Source: Neoalteromonas facilis (GTDB taxonomy: Bacteria > Pseudomonadota > Gammaproteobacteria > Enterobacterales > Alteromonadaceae). Taken from it: a stretch of DNA of 64,000 bases. Positions 40,099 through 50,177 of this stretch are shown piece by piece (positions within the stretch are counted from its first letter, which is position 1; the number at the start of each line of letters is the position of its first letter). A program made the position numbers and the translations under genes. Where the stretch lies: assembly GCF_002807665.1 (NCBI RefSeq), contig NZ_PEAY01000002.1, forward strand, positions 372,001 through 436,000, given 5' to 3'. The notes beneath the pieces were generated by a model. The model saw only the letters and a list, made by a program, of their open reading frames with translations. It was not told where the DNA came from and did no database searches.

Positions 40099-41889
40099 AT
40101 GTCCGATAATCAACATCAACAAGTCTTGCTTCAAGTTGAGAGATATTTTGCCAACGACCAATTGGCTCATGCCATTGCGCTTTTGAACCAATATTTAAAA
40201 CAATCCCCCTTCTTCTACCAAGGTTGGTTGAGACTCAGTAAATGTTTGTTTCATGCGAATTACTTTACGCAAGCGTCAGACATTGCGAGACATGCTGAGC
40301 AATTTGATCCATTCGTGAAAGAGTTTGAGCGTATACAGCACTGTATGCAGCAAGAAGCGCTGAGTGAGGCAAGCAGAATAGCATCGAGTATGCTCGAAAA
40401 GTGCCCGCATCATCCCAGAGCTATATTCACACTCTCTCACCTCGCACTGCTGCAAAACAGGCCAGAGGAAAGTGTAGCGTTGTTGGAAAGAGAAATTCCG
40501 CATTTACCGGCTAATATCACACTTCGTAACATGCTGGTCGATAGTTATTCGCGCTCTGGCAATTTTACTCTGTCATTGAAGTCGGCTCATGATATTGTTG
40601 AGTTTCACGAATCCTTTGATTCGCTTTGGAAGTGGATTGGATTACTCCTTAAGTACAGTCAACATGACACGCTCATTGACGCTTGCTCAAGGGCTGCAGA
40701 GTACGCCGTCAATGACACGCTCAAGCAAAGTCAGTTAGCCCTCATTAAAGGACAGGCGCTCCGTATCAAGGGGGAACGCGACGCAAGTGTTTCGGCCCTG
40801 AAGTACAGTATCAGTCAAGATCCCAACAACACAGAGGCATGGTTGGCATTGGCGGATATGAAAAACTACACATTCAATAAGGATGAGACGCAACAAATTC
40901 GTGCCACCCTTGAATCAACCAAACTGTCTCGAAAGTCAAAGGCCATCGCTACTTTTGCTTTAGCCAAAGCAACCGAAATGTCGCAAGGCATAGCGCAAAG
41001 TATGCCGCTATATGAGGAAGCTAATAGGTTAGCTGCATCTGATAAGTTCTTTACACAGAGCATGCTGGAAGAATTTGATGCGAGAAGAAAGGCGTTTTCA
41101 CGTGAGTCATTATCCACACAAGCGTTGCCTCTCGAAAATCAACCGCGCCCGATTTTTATTGTTGGTATGCCTCGCTCGGGCTCGACTCTTGTAGAGCAAA
41201 TGCTCTCCAGTCACCCCGAAATTGAGGGAACCATTGAACAGCCGACATTACCGAGCGTTGAACTGAAAGCCAATAATTTGTGTCGTGCAAAATATCAGTC
41301 CAGCTTATTCAACTCGGTAGGCAGGCTTACACAAGAAGAGTTATCCCATTTGGGGGTGAGTTATATTGAGCAAAGTAGGCTTTTTAGGCATACAGATCTC
41401 GCCTATTTTATCGATAAGCAACCCTTTAATTATCGTCTCATTGGGCTTATTCACAAGATCCTGCCTGACGCCATTATTATTGATGTTCGACGCAGTCCCA
41501 TGGACTGTGGATTCAGCCTGTTTAAGCAATATTTCTATTCGGGAGTTGAATTCAGTTATCGGCTTAAGGATATAGCTGTTGCTATTAATGCGTATAACGC
41601 CTTGATGGACCACTGGCACGAGGTATTGCCGAACAGTATTGTTACGGTTCACTATGAAGACCTGGTCAACGAACCCGAAAAACAGCTAAAACGTTTGCTA
41701 ACTAAAATAGGTATTTGTTTTGACGAACAATGTTTGAATTTTCATGAGAACAAGAGAAGCGTCCATACCGCAAGTAGCGAACAAGTGAGAGAGCCTTTGC
41801 ACAATCGAAGCATTCATGGGTGGCAAAAGGCTGAAGGTTGGCTCAAAGAACTTCAGGATAATTTACAGATAGTAAGCCCGACTATTTAA
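40099..41889 (+). CDS. TPR-repeat sulfotransferase
   Basis: 596 residues from ATG 40099. The first ~300 residues are tandem TPR-like helices (LAHAIALLNQYLKQSPFFYQGWLRLSKCLF, then AIFTLSHLALLQNRPEESVALLE). The C-terminal part is a sulfotransferase: PIFIVGMPRSGSTLVEQMLSSHPEIEG (from about 349) is the 5'-phosphosulfate loop and VDVRRSP...CGFSLF the 3'-phosphate motif of PAPS enzymes. This type resembles protein-tyrosine sulfotransferases. The target is unknown. No signal peptide, so probably cytoplasmic. It precedes a TonB-dependent receptor in the same direction, 236 bp away. Confidence 0.8.
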   Translation: MSDNQHQQVLLQVERYFANDQLAHAIALLNQYLKQSPFFYQGWLRLSKCLFHANYFTQASDIARHAEQFDPFVKEFERIQHCMQQEALSEASRIASSMLEKCPHHPRAIFTLSHLALLQNRPEESVALLEREIPHLPANITLRNMLVDSYSRSGNFTLSLKSAHDIVEFHESFDSLWKWIGLLLKYSQHDTLIDACSRAAEYAVNDTLKQSQLALIKGQALRIKGERDASVSALKYSISQDPNNTEAWLALADMKNYTFNKDETQQIRATLESTKLSRKSKAIATFALAKATEMSQGIAQSMPLYEEANRLAASDKFFTQSMLEEFDARRKAFSRESLSTQALPLENQPRPIFIVGMPRSGSTLVEQMLSSHPEIEGTIEQPTLPSVELKANNLCRAKYQSSLFNSVGRLTQEELSHLGVSYIEQSRLFRHTDLAYFIDKQPFNYRLIGLIHKILPDAIIIDVRRSPMDCGFSLFKQYFYSGVEFSYRLKDIAVAINAYNALMDHWHEVLPNSIVTVHYEDLVNEPEKQLKRLLTKIGICFDEQCLNFHENKRSVHTASSEQVREPLHNRSIHGWQKAEGWLKELQDNLQIVSPTI

Positions 41890-42125
41890 ATCGAATGCCA
41901 GTAATTACCTTGGCTTTGATTAAATGTATGGATGTTTTATTTGATTTTTTAAAGCGTCTGTACTGCACTGTACAGGTGCAAAGTGTTGCACTGAAATGAA
42001 TCATATGTTGGTCGTTTGTATTAGACGTCGAGTATGGTCCGCTGCATATGGCGGTTGTCCAAGGTGGCATAAAGTATGCTGAAAACAAGATAAAACAAAT
42101 ACATAGTCCGTTGAGGAAATACGAA

Positions 42126-45100
42126 ATGAATGCACACACACAAAACCACGGCATTAAGCGATCGGCAGTGTCGGTATGCATAGCGACCGCGCTAGGCTTA
42201 AGTGCCGCAGGGACGGTAGTCGCTCAAGAAACTCAGGCTGAACAGGAAGCCGCTGTTGAAGTGATTAACGTCACTGGCTCCAGAATACCCACCGACCCGA
42301 ATGTTGTTTCATCTGTTCCCATCCAGTCTTTAGACAGCAAAGATATTGCGCTATCGGGCGAATTAAACCTAGCAGATGTAGTTAATGATATCCCAGCGTT
42401 GATTTCATCAACTACGTCTGAAAACAGTTTAACCGGCGCCAATGCACTTAACCTACGTGGTTTGGGTGAAGACAGAACCTTAACATTGGTGAATGGGCGT
42501 CGCCATGTGGCCGGCTTCCGTGGTTCTCAAGCCGTTGATATCAGTACAATCCCACGCGCGTTGGTTGAACGCGTTGAAGTGACTACAGGCGGTGCATCGG
42601 CTATTTACGGTGCTGACGCGGTAACGGGTGTGGTTAACTTTATATTAAAAGATGACTTTGAAGGCATTCAATTGAACGCTACCAGCGCCGTGCCCGAAGA
42701 GTCTGGCGGTGAAAGCTTCGCGTTTGACGGTGCATTTGGTAAAAACTTTGATAATGACAAAGGCAACATCGTATTAACACTAAGTCTCGAAAAAGAGGGT
42801 GAGTTGCTGCACGGTGATCGTGATTGGTCTAAAAACAACGGCTTGCACTCAATTGTGCCGGATCCAAACGATAGCAGCAGACGTATTTTGGCCAATGACG
42901 TGCGTTATTGGTTAACCTCCAACGAAGGTTCAATCGCGCCTACCTTTGGTGGCCGAGATATTCTCTACGTCGACATTAACAGCAACGGCATCCCTGACTG
43001 TCAAGAATCACTAGGTGGTCAAGTGGGTTATCTTGCAGGGTGCTGGATCACTAACCCCGACGGTACTGTGCGTGTAAACAGTGATGGTCCAATATACGAC
43101 GGTCTACTCAGTAGTGGCGGTGATGGCGGTCGTTTTAACTTTGATAACGACACTTTGATGCCTGACACCGACAAGGTGGTGGTGAACTTAAACGGAAGTT
43201 ATCAAGTTAATGACGATCTAAGAGCGTTCTTTGAAGCGAAGTATGTCAACACAGAAAGTAATGTGTTTGCAGAATATGACTCATACTATGACACCTTATT
43301 TATCCTACCAGACAACCCGTTTATTCCTGAACAGTTACTGCCTGTTGTCGAGCAAACTGGCGGCTTGCTGTTAACTCAGGACGCTATTAATTGGGATAAT
43401 GATGCGACGACCTACGAGCGTGAAACAATGCGTTTTGTCGGGGGCTTTACGTGGGATTATTCATATGATCATTCACTTGAATTTGCGGTTAACCATGGTC
43501 GCTTTACCAATACAACGGATTATACAGACCAATATTTAGACCGTATTTTCGCCTCTATCGATGCGACGACTGATGCTAATGGCAATATTGTGTGTCGCTC
43601 GGACCTTGATCCGAATGCAGCATACGAAATTGACTACTTCGCCTATAACGTGAATTACGCCAATGGCGATTTCTTCAGTGACCGATATTATTCATTCACG
43701 CCAGGTGATGGTCAGTGTGCGCCTCTTAATCCATTTGGTTTGAATGCGCTAAGTGATGAAGCAAAAGAATTTATCTCAGTACGTAAGCAAGATAAGCTGA
43801 CAGTAGAACAAACAGTTCTTTCATTGACAGCCGTTGGCTCATTTGAAGTATTAGAAGACTTCTTGGACGATGCAATCGGCTATGCGGCTGGTATTGAGTA
43901 CCGCGAAGAATCCAGTGACAACCGTTTGGATCCTGTTGAGTTGGGTATTCTTCCGCAGGGTACTTCTTACACACCTGGCGTATTGGTTAGTGAAGTTTCT
44001 CCTTGGTTGAACTTCTTAACCGGTATCGACAACGTACAGCAGTTTAATACGTCTGGGGAATACGATGTTTGGGATACATTCGTTGAAGTGCGTCTACCTA
44101 TATTCTTCGATCGTGAATTTGCTTATGAATTTACCGTCGACGGTGCCGTACGTATGGCAGACTATTCAACATTAGGTAACGCGACAACGTGGAAACTAGG
44201 CTTCTCTTACAGCCCAGTTGAAGACTTTAACTTACGCGGTACCATCTCAGAAGCGGTGCGTGCGCCGAACATCACTGAATTGTTTGATCCGCAGTTACCT
44301 ATCACGGTCAATCTAAATGAAGATCCTTGTGACCCAGCTAACGTAAACGCCGGTACAGCTCAGCGTCAAGCTAACTGTGTGGCTTCGTTGCAAGCGGCAG
44401 GGGTGGCAACATCAGAAATATTGGATGCCAATGGTAACTATATTTGGTTAAATCCATTAACCGCACGTTTCAGCGGCACATCAGGTGGTAACCCAGACCT
44501 TGACGTTGAAACAGCAGAAACCTTGACATTGGGTGCGGTATTCAAACCGAGCTTTATTGAAGGTTTAATCATTACATTGGATTATTGGGATGTTGAGATT
44601 GATGATGCGATTGATGCAGTAGACCCTTCAGATGTATTAGATGGTTGTTTTGACTCCGCAAACTTCCCTAACCTCGGTTTCTGTAGTCAATTCTCACGTC
44701 GTGGTGACGGCGGCTTGAATAGTTTGACCACGGGTGAATTAAACTTTGCTCGTATAGAAGCTGATGGTATCGACTTCTCGGTGAATTACACCTTTAGTGT
44801 AGATGAGAATGATTTTGGTATCAGTTTAGTGGGTACGCGTCAGAAAGCGCTGAATCGCTTCTTTAACCCAACCGATCCAAATGATGTGGATGTTGTGCTT
44901 GAAGAAGTTCAAACACCCAAAACGTCAGGTAATGTTGAGTTAAGCTGGACCCGTGGGCCTTTGAGCATGGCGTTCCAAACAACCTATCAAAGCCGACAGG
45001 CCTATGGTTCAGTTGAAAGCTCGTTAGGTATCAATGGCAATGAAGCGTTATTTGGACCAGGTGGTGGTTTCTACAGCAGTACCGTGATCCACGATATCAA

Positions 45101-45248
45101 TGCAAGCTACGAAATTGATGAAAACCTATCAGTATTTGGTGGTATCAACAATATCGCTGACGAGAGTCCGTTCTTGACTGAACTTGCATGGCCAGTAAGC
45201 CCAAGAGGACGTACGTTCTTCATCGGCGTGAATTACTACATGGAATAA
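42126..45248 (+). CDS. TonB-dependent outer-membrane receptor
   Basis: 1040 residues from ATG 42126, with GAGGAAA as Shine-Dalgarno. Signal peptide ends near AAGTVVA-QE. A TonB-box-like VEVINVTGSRIP, then a plug domain with LNLRGLGEDRTLTLVNGRR and GGASAIYGADAVTGVVNFILK, then a large 22-strand-type barrel ending GRTFFIGVNYYME. This is the carbohydrate/peptide-type receptor class widespread in Alteromonadales; the substrate is not identifiable. A frame from 42048 would add 26 residues that do not look like a signal peptide. A strong terminator follows. Confidence 0.93.
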   Translation: MNAHTQNHGIKRSAVSVCIATALGLSAAGTVVAQETQAEQEAAVEVINVTGSRIPTDPNVVSSVPIQSLDSKDIALSGELNLADVVNDIPALISSTTSENSLTGANALNLRGLGEDRTLTLVNGRRHVAGFRGSQAVDISTIPRALVERVEVTTGGASAIYGADAVTGVVNFILKDDFEGIQLNATSAVPEESGGESFAFDGAFGKNFDNDKGNIVLTLSLEKEGELLHGDRDWSKNNGLHSIVPDPNDSSRRILANDVRYWLTSNEGSIAPTFGGRDILYVDINSNGIPDCQESLGGQVGYLAGCWITNPDGTVRVNSDGPIYDGLLSSGGDGGRFNFDNDTLMPDTDKVVVNLNGSYQVNDDLRAFFEAKYVNTESNVFAEYDSYYDTLFILPDNPFIPEQLLPVVEQTGGLLLTQDAINWDNDATTYERETMRFVGGFTWDYSYDHSLEFAVNHGRFTNTTDYTDQYLDRIFASIDATTDANGNIVCRSDLDPNAAYEIDYFAYNVNYANGDFFSDRYYSFTPGDGQCAPLNPFGLNALSDEAKEFISVRKQDKLTVEQTVLSLTAVGSFEVLEDFLDDAIGYAAGIEYREESSDNRLDPVELGILPQGTSYTPGVLVSEVSPWLNFLTGIDNVQQFNTSGEYDVWDTFVEVRLPIFFDREFAYEFTVDGAVRMADYSTLGNATTWKLGFSYSPVEDFNLRGTISEAVRAPNITELFDPQLPITVNLNEDPCDPANVNAGTAQRQANCVASLQAAGVATSEILDANGNYIWLNPLTARFSGTSGGNPDLDVETAETLTLGAVFKPSFIEGLIITLDYWDVEIDDAIDAVDPSDVLDGCFDSANFPNLGFCSQFSRRGDGGLNSLTTGELNFARIEADGIDFSVNYTFSVDENDFGISLVGTRQKALNRFFNPTDPNDVDVVLEEVQTPKTSGNVELSWTRGPLSMAFQTTYQSRQAYGSVESSLGINGNEALFGPGGGFYSSTVIHDINASYEIDENLSVFGGINNIADESPFLTELAWPVSPRGRTFFIGVNYYME

Positions 45249-45278
45249 GCCGTTACTCTATTCATAATGGAAAGTAGC

Positions 45279-45310
45279 AAAGCCCAGCGTAAGCTGGGCT
45301 TTTTTGTTTT
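45279..45310 (+). terminator. Rho-independent terminator after the TonB-dependent receptor
   Basis: Stem AAGCCCAGC / GCTGGGCTT with GTAA loop, followed by T5-G-T4. It begins 31 bp past the stop codon. Confidence 0.93.
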
Positions 45311-45429
45311 GTGCATAAAGCCACGAAAGTAATCGGTATTGATGATTTAGCAAAAGGTAGATGTTTCAGGCTGAGTCACAAGCCAACAAACCTCCAAGAC
45401 CATAGTGATGCAGTCGTTCAAAAGCCCTG

Positions 45430-45990
45430 TTAGCAATGAATAGGTTTGTTTTTCCCAAGCTCATGTATGTCATCGTCATTGAGATCTTTGCTCAACCTAA
45501 CCCTGCCTTGCAGTGAAATGACGAGGGCGCGCTTTAATCGCGGGTTTTTACTCTTGGGACAAAGCTTGATAGTGGTCGGTGTACCAAGCTGACCACTGGC
45601 GTGGAATGCCACTTGCCGATTGGGCCCGTGCATGTTGATGGAATCACTGACAACACTGGTTGCGAATAGCAAGGGTTCGTTATTGTCGCGTTGCTTATTT
45701 TGATTGCTGTCGGCAAAGACCATTTTGCTCTGCTGCCAGTTAGTAAAATCGCATTTTCTAGTATTCAGAGTTGGGCACAGTGTTATGGTGGTTTGGTCGT
45801 CAATTGCGCTGGCTCGTGCCATCCGAATAGTCGCACTGAGGCTATTTAACTCGCTGATGACGCGGGTTTTATTGATCAAAATGGTCATATTGGGTAGCGC
45901 GATTGTCAAAATGATAGCCACTATCGACATGCTAACTAGCAATTCAACTAAGGTAACCCCTTGCGATTTAGTGTTCTTAGAGAGTTTCAT
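45430..45990 (-). CDS. GspH/FimT-family pseudopilin
   Basis: 186 residues. The type III signal SQG|VTLVELLVSMSIVAIILTIALP has prepilin-peptidase cleavage after Gly and Glu at position 5. The C-terminal GspH-like domain has FADSNQNKQRDNNEPLL. A minor pilin initiating type IV pilus or type II secretion assembly. It stands alone; no other minor pilins adjoin. It lies 85 bp downstream of gpsA on the same strand. Confidence 0.85.
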   Translation of the reverse strand: MKLSKNTKSQGVTLVELLVSMSIVAIILTIALPNMTILINKTRVISELNSLSATIRMARASAIDDQTTITLCPTLNTRKCDFTNWQQSKMVFADSNQNKQRDNNEPLLFATSVVSDSINMHGPNRQVAFHASGQLGTPTTIKLCPKSKNPRLKRALVISLQGRVRLSKDLNDDDIHELGKNKPIHC

Positions 45991-46075
45991 TCTTTCTCTT
46001 GTGTGGGTTAAGAAAGAGACAGATTAGGCGTGTTTAGAGGCACAGCCTACTGGTTAGAAGGCCAGAATAGCTGAA

Positions 46076-47077
46076 TTACTCGGCTTTTTGCTCGCGACCC
46101 AATAACGCCATTGCGGCGTCCTTCGCTGATTTCTCCTGATAAAGTACTTGGTAAATTTGTTCACTGATGGGCATTTCTACGCCTTCACGCTGGGCTAATA
46201 TGTGCACTTCTTCAGTATTGCGATAGCCTTCAACGACTTGACCGATATCTGCCATGGCCTTTTCCACACTGTGGCCTTGCCCCAATGCGATGCCGAAACG
46301 GCGGTTACGGCTTTGATTATCGGTGCAGGTTAAGACCAAATCACCTAAACCGGCCATACCCATAAACGTTTCTGGTTGTGCGCCAATCGTCACGCCTAAG
46401 CGAGTCAATTCAGCCAGTCCACGTGTGATTAACGCGGTTCTTGCATTGGCACCGAATCCGAGGCCATCAGCCAGCCCAGCGCCTATGGCGATAACATTTT
46501 TAACAGCACCACCCAGTTGCACGCCAATAAAATCGGGATTGCGATACACCCTAAAGGACTTAGGACAATGTAACTTGTCTGCGAATTCTGTTGCGAGCCT
46601 ATCATCGGTAGCCGAAAGTGATATTGCAGTAGGTAAGCCGGCTACCATCTCTTTGGCAAAAGTGGGCCCGGACAATACTGCCATGGGGATGGCTTCACCT
46701 AGGATATCCTTGGCAACTTCTTGTAATAATCTGCCCGTGCCAGGCTCAAGGCCCTTGGTTGCCCAAATGACTCGGTGACTATCACGCAGAAAAGGTTTGA
46801 TGCTTTCTAAGGTTTGTTTAAACGCATGGCTGGGCACAACAATCAGTAAGTCATCGCTCTTGCCAATAGCGTCTTTTAGGTTTGCTTCAATATGCAGCGC
46901 CTGAGGAAATGTTGCGCCGGGTAGATAGCGAGCATTTTGGCGAGTCTGCGCCAATGCTTGCATATGCTCACTGTCCCTACCCCAAAGATAGGTTGGAACG
47001 CCGTTGCGCGCTAAGCAAAACGCCAGTGCAGTACCGTAGGATCCTGCCCCGAAAACACTGACTGGCGTATGACTCAT
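46076..47077 (-). CDS. gpsA: Glycerol-3-phosphate dehydrogenase (NAD(P)+)
   Basis: Makes sn-glycerol-3-phosphate for phospholipid synthesis. 333 residues from ATG 47077, which comes 1 nt after the secB stop. Start [20 protein letters not shown] carries the dinucleotide loop. The catalytic segment [19 protein letters not shown] and [10 protein letters not shown] are family standard. A frame extending to 47155 would run into secB and is rejected. Confidence 0.96.
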   Translation of the reverse strand: MSHTPVSVFGAGSYGTALAFCLARNGVPTYLWGRDSEHMQALAQTRQNARYLPGATFPQALHIEANLKDAIGKSDDLLIVVPSHAFKQTLESIKPFLRDSHRVIWATKGLEPGTGRLLQEVAKDILGEAIPMAVLSGPTFAKEMVAGLPTAISLSATDDRLATEFADKLHCPKSFRVYRNPDFIGVQLGGAVKNVIAIGAGLADGLGFGANARTALITRGLAELTRLGVTIGAQPETFMGMAGLGDLVLTCTDNQSRNRRFGIALGQGHSVEKAMADIGQVVEGYRNTEEVHILAQREGVEMPISEQIYQVLYQEKSAKDAAMALLGREQKAE

Positions 47078-47078
47078 A

Positions 47079-47585
47079 TTAAGCGTCTGCTGGCGCTTGT
47101 TGAGCAGCTTGCTGTTCTTCTGCGCGTCTTTGCAAGTGTGCGGCGAAGATCGCATCGAAGTTAATAGGAGCTAGGTTCACTGGCGGGAATGTGCCACGAT
47201 TTACCATGTTAGATACTGCTTCGCGAGCATATGGGAATAACAAGTTAGGGCAATATGAGCCTAACAAGTGCGCTTTGTTTTGATCTGGCATTTCGCCTAC
47301 AGCAAAAAGACCCGCTTGTTGCACTTCGCACAAGAACGCAGTTTCTTCACCAAGCGTAGCGGTAACCGTGATGGCTAACACAACTTCAAATGTCGACTCG
47401 TTGACTTGGTTTGTGCGCGTGTCGATGTCTAATTTTATCTCCGGCTTCCACTCTTTAGTGAATACTGCAGGTGAATTCGGTGTCTCAAACGAAATATCTT
47501 TAGTGTAAATGCGTTGGATATTGAATTGAGCGCCTTGAGTCTCTTCAGCGCTTGCTGCGCCGTTGGTTTGCTGTTCTTCTGCCAT
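47079..47585 (-). CDS. secB: Protein-export chaperone SecB
   Basis: Tetrameric chaperone delivering unfolded preproteins to SecA. 168 residues (E. coli: 155), the extra being an N-terminal Gln/Ala-rich tail. Typical segments [32 protein letters not shown] and [30 protein letters not shown]. Located between grxC and gpsA as in E. coli. Confidence 0.97.
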   Translation of the reverse strand: MAEEQQTNGAASAEETQGAQFNIQRIYTKDISFETPNSPAVFTKEWKPEIKLDIDTRTNQVNESTFEVVLAITVTATLGEETAFLCEVQQAGLFAVGEMPDQNKAHLLGSYCPNLLFPYAREAVSNMVNRGTFPPVNLAPINFDAIFAAHLQRRAEEQQAAQQAPADA

Positions 47586-47607
47586 TTGACTGCCTGTATA
47601 GGTTTAT

Positions 47608-47868
47608 TTATTCCGCTGAAAGCAGCGGATCAAGTTTATGTTGTGATTCGAGCATATACATATCGTCGCAACCGCCAATATGTTTGTCGTCAATAAATAT
47701 TTGAGGAACAGTGTAGCCACCGTTCGCTCGGTTTATCATTTCGTCACGCAATTCGGGTTGTTTATCAATTGGATATTCGACAAAGCTTACACCCTTGCTC
47801 TCAAGAAGCGCTTTTGCTCTATGGCAATAAGGGCAATACCCTTTTGTGTAAATCTCAACCTTACTCAT
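47608..47868 (-). CDS. grxC: Glutaredoxin 3
   Basis: Glutathione-dependent thiol oxidoreductase. 86 residues with CPYC active site (Cys12 and Cys15), GYTVPQIFIDDKHIGGCDDMY containing the cis-proline (TVP) and the GG-CDD glutathione site. Same conserved order yibN-grxC-secB-gpsA. Confidence 0.97.
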   Translation of the reverse strand: MSKVEIYTKGYCPYCHRAKALLESKGVSFVEYPIDKQPELRDEMINRANGGYTVPQIFIDDKHIGGCDDMYMLESQHKLDPLLSAE

Positions 47869-47882
47869 ACAATGCTCTACTG

Positions 47883-48308
47883 TTATTTAGCTATTGGGAG
47901 GCCGGCTCCCGTCCATGCACCGTAGCCACCCTTTAAAACAGAGACTTGAGCGAACCCTGCTTTGCTTAGTTGTGAAGCGGTTTTGCGCGCGCTGTGCCCC
48001 ATGGCACAAACTATAACAATGGGTTTATCTTTGTGTTTTTCAAGCTTACTAAAATTACCTTCGCGAATTTCTTCAGGTTTTAACTGGCGAGAGCCGAGAA
48101 TATGACCTTTTTTAAATTCAGCCGGTGGGCGAATATCAAGAACCACAGCATCTTGCTTATTAATTTGCAGCGTCGCGTCATGTGTAGAGACTTCTTTAAT
48201 AGGAGAAACGGCACTGCTGATATAGCTGTATACCAACATGATGACGAGTGCGACCCAAATAGCCGACAACAGAAAATTATTGCCGGCAAACTCGATGATT
48301 TGTTCCAT
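47883..48308 (-). CDS. Membrane-anchored rhodanese-like protein (YibN type)
   Basis: 141 residues from ATG 48308 (MEQIIEFAGNN), matching the YibN N-terminus. One membrane helix (about 14-32), then a rhodanese domain with active-site loop VCAMGHSARKTA, which retains the Cys. A frame to 48401 would add a second hydrophobic stretch not found in the family. First gene of the yibN-grxC-secB-gpsA run, divergent from gpmI. The sulfur acceptor is unknown. Confidence 0.9.
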   Translation of the reverse strand: MEQIIEFAGNNFLLSAIWVALVIMLVYSYISSAVSPIKEVSTHDATLQINKQDAVVLDIRPPAEFKKGHILGSRQLKPEEIREGNFSKLEKHKDKPIVIVCAMGHSARKTASQLSKAGFAQVSVLKGGYGAWTGAGLPIAK

Positions 48309-48527
48309 GAACTTCGGCTCCGTAAAGCGCAACAAAAAAAGAACGCAAAGTATATAGAAAAATATCAGTATTGAAAGCCATGAACAGCGATCTAGCGCCA
48401 ACTATAGCGTCTGGATCTAGCTTTAAACGAATCAAACTGGGAAAGATGTTTATAAAAGTGCTGGATACTGGTACTTTTCATGCTCTGTTTTATATCAATT
48501 ATTGTCATTCACTGCCTTGAGGACACC

Positions 48528-50072
48528 ATGGACAACGCTGCACAACAACCAAAGAAAACACTTGCTTTACTGATTCTGGATGGATGGGGATACCGAGAAG
48601 AAACAGAAAATAATGCTATTGCAGCGGCGAACACCCCGAACCTTGATCGGTTAACTCAAGAATACCCTTCTACGCTTATCTCAGGTTCGGGTTTAGATGT
48701 TGGGTTGCCTCACGGGCAAATGGGTAATAGTGAAGTCGGGCACGTAAACCTAGGTGCGGGTAGAGTCGTCTACCAAGACTTCACGCGTGTCAGTAAAGCT
48801 ATAGAAGAGGGCACGTTTCAAACCAACAAGGTACTGCTAGAGGGTATCGATGGTGCTGTAAATGCCGGTGCTGCGGTTCACATTATGGGATTGATGTCGC
48901 CAGGTGGTGTCCACAGTCATGAAGAGCACATTTTTGCCGCGATTCAGTTAGCCGTGGCTCGTGGTGCCTCAGAAGTCTATTTGCATGCCTTCTTGGACGG
49001 TCGGGACACGCCTCCGCGTAGTGCGCAAGCGAGTCTAGAAAAAGCCGATGCTTTGTTCGAGTCACTTGGCACGGGGCGAACAGCAACGTTAGTAGGGCGC
49101 TACTATGCTATGGACCGTGATAATCGATGGGAGCGGGTACAACAAGCCTATGATTTGCTAACCCAAGGTAAAGCTGAATTTACCGCTGATTCTGCGGTAG
49201 AAGGCCTATTGGCAGCCTATGAGCGTGACGAAAATGATGAATTCGTCAAGCCAACAACGCTGGGCGAAGCCGCGACAATTAGTGACAATGATTGCGTGAT
49301 TTTTATGAATTTCCGCGCGGATCGTGCACGTGAACTAAGCCATGCCTTTGTTGACCAAGAATTTAATGGTTTTACCCGCGCTAAAACCCCGAGTTTGACG
49401 GCCTTTATCTCGCTAACAGAATATGCTGCGAATATCCCTTCTAAGATTGCATTTCCATCTGAAGATTTAGTCAATGTGATGGGGGAATGGTTGGCGAAAA
49501 AAGGCAAAACCCAATTGCGCATATCTGAAACAGAAAAATATGCCCACGTAACTTTCTTCTACAGTGGTGGCAGAGAAGACGAGTTTGAAGGCGAAAAACG
49601 TATTTTGATCCCATCGCCAGATGTCGCCACATATGACCTACAGCCTGAAATGAATTCAGTGAAATTGACGGATGAGTTAGTCGCGGCAATCAATTCAGGT
49701 GAATTTGACGTGATCGTGTGCAATTTCCCCAACGGCGATATGGTTGGCCATACCGGTAATTTTGATGCAGCGGTAAAGGCTTGTGAAGCGGTCGATACCG
49801 CAATTGGTCGGATTGTTGAGGCGTTGCAACAGCATGGCGGTGAATGCCTAATTACAGCAGACCATGGCAATGCTGAACAAATGCGCGATTTATCCACTGG
49901 ACAGGCGCACACAGCCCATACCAGTGAGCCAGTTCCTTTTATCTATGTGGGTCGAGACGCTGACATTAGAACGGGGGGAACGCTAAGTGATGTAGCACCC
50001 ACCATGCTGCACCTTATGGGGATGGAGCAACCGCAAGAAATGACGGGCACATCCATACTCACCCTTAAATAA
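48528..50072 (+). CDS. gpmI: 2,3-bisphosphoglycerate-independent phosphoglycerate mutase
   Basis: Interconverts 3- and 2-phosphoglycerate using two manganese ions and a phosphoserine. 514 residues from ATG 48528, with GAGG upstream. Metal-site starts [10 protein letters not shown]; phospho-Ser in [25 protein letters not shown] and ADHGNAEQM are also present. A frame to 48480 is rejected because it lacks a Shine-Dalgarno and adds 16 unrelated residues. First of gpmI-envC-yibQ. Confidence 0.96.
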   Translation: MDNAAQQPKKTLALLILDGWGYREETENNAIAAANTPNLDRLTQEYPSTLISGSGLDVGLPHGQMGNSEVGHVNLGAGRVVYQDFTRVSKAIEEGTFQTNKVLLEGIDGAVNAGAAVHIMGLMSPGGVHSHEEHIFAAIQLAVARGASEVYLHAFLDGRDTPPRSAQASLEKADALFESLGTGRTATLVGRYYAMDRDNRWERVQQAYDLLTQGKAEFTADSAVEGLLAAYERDENDEFVKPTTLGEAATISDNDCVIFMNFRADRARELSHAFVDQEFNGFTRAKTPSLTAFISLTEYAANIPSKIAFPSEDLVNVMGEWLAKKGKTQLRISETEKYAHVTFFYSGGREDEFEGEKRILIPSPDVATYDLQPEMNSVKLTDELVAAINSGEFDVIVCNFPNGDMVGHTGNFDAAVKACEAVDTAIGRIVEALQQHGGECLITADHGNAEQMRDLSTGQAHTAHTSEPVPFIYVGRDADIRTGGTLSDVAPTMLHLMGMEQPQEMTGTSILTLK

Positions 50073-50177
50073 CAGAAGCCTTTGCTGTTTTGTTGAAGGT
50101 AACTTCGCTAGACTGGCACGATGTTATTTAATCGGTGTAGCAATTTGCGAGCAGTCACTCAGTATTATTCAGCACTA

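Noticed and set aside
39889-40191. 100-codon minus-strand frame upstream of the sulfotransferase
   Set aside because: It overlaps the sulfotransferase start, resembles no family and has no clear start signal.
41107-41116. TTATCCACA, an exact DnaA-box sequence
   Set aside because: A single copy inside the sulfotransferase coding sequence; near-matches at 49890 and 57399 are also isolated. There is no cluster, so no origin is inferred.
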